A model generated the notes under the pieces. That model saw only the letters and a program-made list of their open reading frames with translations, made no database searches and was not told the DNA's origin. Below are positions 56,701-64,000 of a stretch of 64,000 nucleotides of DNA, piece by piece (positions within the stretch are counted from its first letter, which is position 1; each line of letters opens with the position of its first letter). The position numbers and the translations under genes are program-made. The DNA is from Massariosphaeria phaeospora (taxonomy: Eukaryota > Ascomycota > Dothideomycetes > Pleosporales): contig JAADJZ010000024.1 in NCBI GenBank assembly GCA_011032825.1, forward strand, positions 600,331 through 664,330, in the 5' to 3' direction.

Positions 56701-58084
56701 CTAAAAAGTTGTAAGTAGCTTAGTAATTTTTAGCGTTAAATTGCAGCCTTTTGGGCTATTGTAGCGTTAAAAGCGGTTTTTTTGCTTAAATTAGTTTTCG
56801 AGCACAGCGTTAGCGTTTTAGAACTTTATTTTAGCGTAACAGAAGCTAATACCTAGTTGTTAGTGTAAAAGCAGTTTGCTTAGAAGTAGCATAGTTATGC
56901 ATACATCTTTAAAACCTACTTTGTTTTTCTTTGCTATAAAGTGTGCTACACTAGCTTATAATAGCACAAAGTAGCTCTCTTAACGCTATGCCTTGCAATA
57001 GTAAAATAATATATTATTTCTTTTAAAAAAGTTCGTAACTTAGAAAATCTTAAATTTTTTAAAAATCTTAATGCTAACTATGCGTTAAGTAGTAGAGTAA
57101 AACGTGTTAATTATTTTCTTTCTAAAGGCACATTGCCTAGAGTGCGTTTTTTTTTTTTTTTGCTACAAATATTTTTTTTTTTTAGAAATTGTTAAGTGCA
57201 TTTGCACTTATATTTAGCTTAAGTTTCTAAAAGCTCTTATTGTTTAAGTATTTTTTTTATTTAACGAGGTACTTTTAGGTGCTAACTAAAGATTTCTTTT
57301 TATTAAGCACTTTTTCAACGTAGTACACGTTGTTTTTAAAAGTACGCAAAGTATCTACCAAAAGCTTGCTTTAAAAGAGTATTAACTTTTTTTAGTTGTA
57401 AAGTTCTAACAGAAATACGTAAAAAACTAGATAAACACTTTTTAGTTTAAGAAAGTTTACTTAGTACGCGTTAGTGCTAATCTAGTTTACAATAGTGCCT
57501 AGCTCTACGTACTTCTAGTTAAGCTTTTTTTTTAGCCTAGTAGATTTTATGTAGCGGTTTAAAATTAGCACCTAGTTACTTTGCTTTAGCAAGATGTACT
57601 TTCTACGCTTGTTAGAATACTTCTTCTAATAAGCGTTTGCAGCTTTAATTTTGCGCTAGCATTTAGCTTAAAAAGCAATTATGTAAGCTGCTATGCTTGT
57701 TTCTATAAACAACTATTCGTTACTAAAAAGCATTTTAAGCTAATCTAAAGCTTTTAGAAACGCTTTGTAGTACGCTACAAAAAAAGTAATTTTTGTAGTT
57801 ACGTATTAGCTATTGTTGTACGCGAACTTCGCTACTAGCAGCTACACAGTTCAATTGTTCTATTTAAAGCAACAGTAACATTGAAAGTACTATTTTAGCG
57901 TTTAATTCTGTTTTTCAGTCTAACTATTTGTTTGAGAGTAATAAGCAAAAAAAAAAAAACGCTTATTAAGCTAAAATAGTAGTAGAAGCTGTTCTAAAAC
58001 TTTAAGTTTATAATAAAACTTTAGTTTAAAATAACGTTCTTTAAAACGCTGTAAAGTTTTACAATTTTCTTTATTTAAACTATT
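53746..58084. repeat. AT-rich RIP-degraded block
   Basis: No intact gene. Around 54655-54710 on plus, the reading SIIVIDNALI resembles the VTDxxLAL region of Mutator-like transposases, but the support is one short stretch interrupted by stops. Homopolymer T runs occur at 57149-57183. The part next to the Gypsy integrase on minus probably holds the rest of that element. Remaining sequence is unassigned transposon debris. Confidence 0.6.
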
Positions 58085-60995
58085 GCAAAGTCTTTTGCTG
58101 TCTAGTTAGCGCGAGCTAGAATATAGTAGGCTGTTTTAGTTAAGCAGTTTACTACAACGAGAATAAAATCGTATACTTGCTTTATATACTTTAATAGTAA
58201 AAGTTTTGTAATAAAGTCTATTGTAACATTACACTACGAGCTATTAAGCGCTAGCAAAAGTATAAGAAGTTCGTAAAAGCTATATCTAGCTACTACTAAT
58301 TTGCAACACTTTAGATAGTCGTTGCAGTACTTTTTAACGTTTTTTCTTGTCTTTTTTTACTCGTATCGGCGTTTAACTTTCTCTAAAGTTTTTTTAACGC
58401 CGAAGTAGCTAGCTATTAAGCTGTTATAATATTTTTAAAAAGCCTTTGCCTTTTTTTCTATTGTATTGAAGTAGATTTTATTCAACTACTTTGTTATAGC
58501 TAGTTCTAGTTCATTCTAAGCTACTATAGGCTCTACTAGTCTAGACTCGTTTTCTAAGTCAAAGTCTAAGTCTAAGTCTAAAAAGTTCGCAGAATCGCTT
58601 ACTAGATTACTCAAAAGAACTTTATTCTTCGAAAGCCTAAGCTAAGGTGCTTAGGTTAGTTCTTCTCTAATGTGCATTTTCAAGTTTAAAGCTTTTATTT
58701 TCTTTAAAAAAGTTAGCAAGCTTAGTTTTTTTGCAAGTTAGCTAGCTGATTTTGTAATTGCTGCTACTAAAGCGAGCTTACTATAAACACTACGAGTTAT
58801 TAAAACTCGTAATAGATCTACGTAGATTTTATTGCTTTTCTGCGCAAAAGCATAAGCTTCTTTTATGTAGTCTAGTTGTTAAAAGAAGCTATCGGCTAGA
58901 TTTGTCTTTTTAGGTTGATAAATTATAACGAAGTTGTACTCTGTTAACCTTTTGTAAGCGCGAACTTGATAATAATTTAAAGTTTTTGTTTTTATAAACT
59001 ATCGTAGGTTATTGTAGTTTGTATAGAGATTAAACAGAATACTTAGAAAAAAATAGCAAAAGTGTAACAAACTTTTGTTAATTGCTAACAACTCTTTATT
59101 ATAAGTATCGTAATTGTACTTCGCCTTGTCTATTTTCCGCGAGAAGAAACCAATTAAGCGCTAATGCGCACTTTTTTCGCTGTCTTTACTATTAGGAACT
59201 TTTTAGCTTAAAATTCTACTAATAGCGCTTTTAAAAGCGTTAGTTTCGAGCTTTGTAAGCTATTCTACTTTATAATAGGCTAGAATAGAAATATCGAAAA
59301 AAGCACTCTTAAGTTTTCTAAACGCTTTCTTAGCTTTAGTTTCAAAGTTAATTCGCTAGCTTTTCTTTTTTCTTTAGGCGTGCTCGCTTTGAGCCGCTTC
59401 TAGCTTTTTCTAGGTTAGTTTAGTTAATAGTAGAGCAAGCTTAAAGAACTTAGCGATAAAGCGCCGATAATAGTTTATAAAGCTATAAATACTTAATATT
59501 TCAAACCGTGTTTGGCATTAGCTACTCTAAATCGTTCTAATTCGTTCTAGTTTATTTTAACTTTTTCTAAGTATACAATGTAACTTAGGTACTTTGTTTA
59601 CCGTGTATGCTACTCGCACTTACTAAGCTTTAAGTATAGCTTTGCTTTACGCAAACGTTAAAGAACTTTTTAATCTAGCTTACATAGCCTTTTTATGTTA
59701 AAAAACACTAGAATGTTGTTAAAGTACAAATGCAAGTTACGTTAACTAACTTAGCGAAAGCTTAGTTAATGTAGGCTTAAAATGCTGCAAAAGCATTTGT
59801 AAAACTAATAGCATAACAAAGTACTTAAAATAACTATATCGAGTTCTAAAAGCTGTTTTCTATTTGTTTCTTTTTTTAATTTGAATTTGTAATAGGCTTT
59901 ACGAATGTCAAGCTTAGTGTAGACTTTCGCTTTAGCTAAATTTTCAAGAACTCTGCAATAAAGAGCAAAGAATAACAATTCTTAATTGTAATTTTGTTAA
60001 GCTTTGATAGTTAACGCAAAGCTTTAAAGTACCGTTTTTTTTTTCGCGAAAAGAATTAGCGCACTAGCTAAAGACTTTAAGCGCTTTATCTATTTTCTAT
60101 TAAAGTACTCGTCTACGTATTTGCAAAAATGCTTTAATTTTACTATTAACATGTTGTACAGAGGTTGATGCAAAGAAGTTGTACTAGGCTAAAGTTTAAT
60201 TGCAAATTCTGCTTTTTATAAAACGCTATTACTAACAAGCTATTAAAGCTCGCTACGTTTTAGTACTTCTAATACTTAAGTTACAAACTAGAGTCTTGCT
60301 TTTTTTAGTTGCTCGCTTTAAAAAGTGTACTAATCAAACAAACATAAAGCTTTGCATTAAAACTATTTAAAGTTTAAGCAAACTTTGCTGCGTTTTTTAT
60401 AGCTACTTTGGCATAGTTTAGTTTATTTAGGTTCTTTATGCTCCTAAAGAGCATGCGGCAACGCGAATAGTTCAACTTCGGCTAAAACTAATCTATTCAA
60501 AAAGTCTAAGGTACATCGAAAGCTTTTTAAAATTAGCTACTACAAAGAGAATTCTATAAGTTTGTACTCTACTTTTAGAGTTTATAATGCAAACTTTTGC
60601 TATAGTACAACTATAAATAGTATAACCCAATCTACTTAGCAATATAAAAAAGATATTAGAAATTAGTTTAAGTACTAGATTCTATTCTTTCGCTACGACA
60701 GCTAAAAGAATATTAAAATAAACTCTACTATCTACAATTGCTTTTAAGTTTCTTGAACTTTTAATCTTCGCTAACGCGGTAAGAACGTTAGGTTTTGCTC
60801 GTTAGCATTTACAAAAAGTGCTTACTTTCTTTAACTATAACAAGTTAAATAAGCTACAAAGTAGAAAGCTAATTCTTTAAGCTTTTGCTTTTTTCTTTTC
60901 TTTTTTCGAAGTAAGCGTTTTCTTTGCCTTGTTAGAGTAAGTAGAAACAAAATAGCCTAGTTTGTTACATGCGTAGCAAACTAGCTCGTTAGAGC
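58085..60995 (-). mobile_element. RIP-degraded Ty3/Gypsy retrotransposon (gag to integrase)
   Basis: Reading the minus strand gives the retroviral order. At about 60995-60940 there is a zinc knuckle, CYACNKLGYFVSTY, with two ligands changed. Reverse transcriptase follows at about 59985-59880 (VYTKLDIRKAYY) and 59715-59560 (NILVF, then RLRKAKLYLKLSKCE and KYLSYIVYL). RNase H follows at about 59255-59080 (IGFFSRKIDKAKYNYD, TYNKELLAINKS). The integrase core is at about 58235-58085 (CNVTIDFITKL, VYDFILVVVNCLTKTAYY). RT before RNase H before integrase is the Ty3/Gypsy order. Stops are mostly TAG/TAA where CAA, CAG or TGG is expected. LTRs were not identified. Confidence 0.85.
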
Positions 60996-61439
60996 TTTTG
61001 TTTTTTTGTTATTACTTTTTTAGCTTAAAGTAGCTGTTGCGTTTCTTTTTGTGCTATTTAGCATTAGAATAGGTTAATTTATGTTCTATTAGCAACGCGG
61101 CTTACTTTTTGTTCTTTTTAGTTTTTCTTTAGATCTTGTTATTCTATTAAAAGTTACAATAGATCTAATTAGCTTTTTGCTTTACTTAGTAAAAGGTAGT
61201 GCAACTTTGCAGCGAAAAGTAACGTAGTTGCTTTTTTACTTCTTTAAGAAGTGCTGCGGTGAAATCTGCTACTATTCTAAATAAGCTTGTTTAGTTAATC
61301 TTAGTTCAAAGAAGTTGAAAAAGTAGAAGTAAGTTAAAAAAGTTTAAAATAGCTTTTAACGTAAAGCTTTAATAAATTGTATAGGCTAGATATTAACTAA
61401 AGCTATTGTTATAGCTTTAAAGAAACGAGAATAGCCAAA

Positions 61440-62635
61440 GGCAGTGCAGCAAAGTAATAAAAAGTAAACAATAGTTATCCAAAGCATTAACGCAACAAAG
61501 TAAGCTATTTTACTTTTTATTATTTTTTAAAGCAAGAACTACTTCTTTGCTTAGTACAAGAAAAAGAATCTACTTTACAATTAAGTTATTGCAGTTTCTA
61601 AAAATAGCTAAACAAAAATAAACTTAGTTTGCAGTAGTTAAAGCACTTTAATAAGCATACGAAAAAAAAAAGTAGTTAGCAGCTACTAACTACTCGCAAT
61701 TAACAACTATAAAAGCTATAACTTGCTTAAATTCTAGCAGTACTACAAGAAAACAAGATTATTACTATTTGCATGCTTTTGCACTTGTTGCACTTTTTAC
61801 AACTTTTTAATGCAAAGTGTTTCTTGCTTTTAAAAACAAAGTACAAGCGCTAAGCTAAAAAATTTATGCGCAACTAAATTACTTACATTACAAAGCTTAA
61901 GTTTTTACTATACTTTATACGCGCTTATAATGCAGCAATTACTTTTAGTAATATTCAAAAAAGTTTTAAAGCGCTAGATTAGTTTTATTTACTCTAAGAC
62001 AAGTTATAACAGCTTTTAACGTTTAGTTGCGTACTTTATTATTACTACTGCTTATTAACAACAAGCTCTAGTAGTTGCAAACTCTAAGCAATACTTTTAA
62101 ATTAAAGTTGCAATTAACGCTTGTAAAAGCGAAAATTTAAAAGTATATAAATACTTTACTAACGTCTATAGTAAAAGCCTTAAAAAAAAGTTTTAAAAAA
62201 AGTAGCAATTATCGCGCACAAGCTAGTGTTTGCGCAAAAAAAAATCGCAAAGCTTTAAAAAGTAAATACAGCTGCGCAACGTAGATCGCATAAAAAAAAG
62301 CGAATTTAGTTAAAAAAAACTTTGATAGTTAAGAATAAAGCTTGTTTAACTACTCTAAAAGAGTTTTAAAGCGCGTAGTAATAAAAAAAAGCTAAAAAAG
62401 CAAGTGCGCGCTAAAGAAAGTAAGCTAACTTAAAAGCGCTGCAAGTAGTGCAATTAAACTAAGCATAACGCGGCAAACGTGTAAGCAAGCAGTAAAAGTA
62501 AACTTTAAATAATATTTTAAATTATTTTGTTCTATACAAGGCTAAAGTAAGCTGTTTTGCGCTAGAATAAAGTAGTTTTAGTAAAAGCTTAGCAAAAGTA
62601 AGTAGCTAACTTGTGTAAGCAGCGAAGCTGTAAAG
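61440..62635 (+). mobile_element. Truncated Fot1/pogo-like transposon (copy B)
   Basis: About 1.2 kb match copy A in reverse orientation (for example 61440-61800 against 3760-4140). The right end resembles the copy A terminus and is followed by TA at 62636-62637. The left third expected from copy A is missing; gag-like retrotransposon sequence occupies its place. RIP-mutated throughout. Confidence 0.65.
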
Positions 62636-62637
62636 TA

Positions 62638-64000
62638 CGTTAGCTATTATAAGTTTAGTATATTAATAGCGCTATTTTAAAGCTACGTTCTAGAGCAAAG
62701 AAAAATAAGCTAGCTATTTGCAAAAGTAGTTTGTTTAAATCTCGTACGTTAAGCTTGTTTTGAAGCTGCTATCTATTATCTAGTTAACGTTGTTTACTAG
62801 CTTTTAGTAAATACTTTTTTTTAAATTTATCTAACTAGCTCAAAAGCGCTAGAATTGTAGAGCTTTTACTACTTTAAAAAGTACTTTGTATATATTCAAA
62901 TCTTTTGTAATACGCTATAGGCAACTAGCAGCTAGTTACTTAATAGTATTACAATTTCGAACTAGCACGTTTAAGTTAACGAGTAGCTACGACGCTAGAA
63001 AAAACCTATAGCGCTAGTACGTAGAGAAACTAACTAGCAAATTTATTTACTAAATTTTGTAGCTATGCTTTCAAAACTTTTCGCTGCAAAGCTTTAAAGT
63101 TTTTTTTTTTGCTACTTTTTTTGCTACTTTTTTTGCTACCGCCGTTATTACTACTAGCAACGCTACTAGTTTTTATTAATTAAAAGCTTGTACGTTTTTG
63201 CTTGTTTTTAAAAGCACATTTGTTTTATACTTAAAAAGCGCTAATTTTATAATATTCAACAGCGCTTGCGTTGTAAATTAGCTATTTTAATACTTTTATA
63301 CTTATATCGCGATAATATAGCTATTAGCTAAGTAGTAGTTTTTAAATTTTTTTAACGTTGCTTTAAAGTACTAAGCAAACGTAACTTTTGTTCTAGCAGC
63401 TAGCGTTTTAATATTACCAACAATTTCTAATGCCTATAATAGAACTATTACTTGCAACTTTTACTTGTTTTACTTAATTAAAGCTTTTTTTTTGTATCTA
63501 AGTAGCGATTTGTAAGCGAATTTAAATAACTATACCTACGCAAAGCTAAGTTTGCCAAAAAGCACTTTTAAGTAGTGTATTTTTTTGTTAAAACTAAGTT
63601 AAAGTTAATGTAAGTTTTGTAAGTAGTTGTTTTTTAAAAATCTTTTTTGCTAATACTTTAACGCGCTTAAAACTTGTTGTATTATTTTTTTAAATTACTT
63701 TTATAGCTTTAATTTGCTTGTTTTGCTTTGCTAGGTATATAGTAGCGTATATGCTTTAAATACTTACTTAGCAAAATACAAATTCTTTACTACTTAATTT
63801 GCTTATTGCTACAGCCTAGCGCAGCTTACTTACAAAAGCAGCTAGTTAAACTCGCTATTATTAGCTTTAGGTATACTATTTTTATTTAAGTTACTAAATA
63901 AAGTTTTTATTATACGTTTATATTAACGTTAACAAAGCTTTTTATATAGTAATACTAATAAGTAGTTTTTTTAAGCTAGCAAAAAGTAGCTTAAACGCCT
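62638..64000. repeat. AT-rich RIP-degraded block, right edge
   Basis: Continues to the window end without any open frame. It contains short T runs and three TTTTTTTGCTAC-like units near 63098-63138. No recognisable transposon motif. Confidence 0.6.

Overview
The window looks like a chromosome segment of a filamentous ascomycete. Introns are short (about 45-76 nt) with GT..AG borders and CTAAC/CTGAC-like branch sites. The proteins are typical fungal housekeeping and secreted families, and very AT-rich, TpA-rich blocks alternate sharply with gene-bearing DNA of normal composition. That pattern matches RIP (repeat-induced point mutation) acting on transposons. Intron size and the isochore-like layout suggest Dothideomycetes (Pleosporales-like); this is inference, not proof.

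Layout. (1) 1-5.1 kb: AT-rich RIP-degraded DNA with a full-length 1852-bp TA-flanked Fot1/pogo-like element at 2947-4798. (2) 5.1-15.0 kb: an accessory gene island with a secreted PAF-acetylhydrolase-like lipase, an M20 amidohydrolase, a secreted histidine acid phosphatase and an unknown Ser/Thr-rich secreted protein. A perfect 37-bp inverted repeat (6201-6237 / 14994-15030) encloses the four genes. (3) 15.05-16.01 kb: a 961-bp foldback element. (4) 16.0-50.8 kb: the main gene block. It holds an unknown secreted protein, a broken GPI-protein-like remnant, an SDR without the YxxxK motif, YAE1, an FSH1-type hydrolase, RPN5, a 674-aa E2 with N-terminal zinc finger, a small hypothetical, two very large disordered proteins, SED5, a degenerate RING/coiled-coil protein and a septin-like GTPase. 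(5) 50.8-64.0 kb: a second AT-rich block made of transposons inserted into transposons, plus the corpse of a Ty3/Gypsy retrotransposon on the minus strand.

The housekeeping genes cover Fe-S delivery to ABCE1 (YAE1), proteasome lid assembly (RPN5), ubiquitin conjugation, ER-Golgi fusion (SED5) and septin cytoskeleton. They are not a functional cluster. The island genes are mostly secreted hydrolases, as is usual for accessory DNA beside RIP-affected repeats.

The strongest unexplained structure lies in the repeats. Both edges of the AT blocks (5079 and 50794) are ends of one transposon family. One family member is inserted in another with a clean TA duplication that can be read against an uninterrupted copy. 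A 326-bp element with 9-bp duplications carries a 42-bp perfect palindrome, and a foldback element has long arms that differ mainly by transitions. I found no tRNA, rRNA or CRISPR array.
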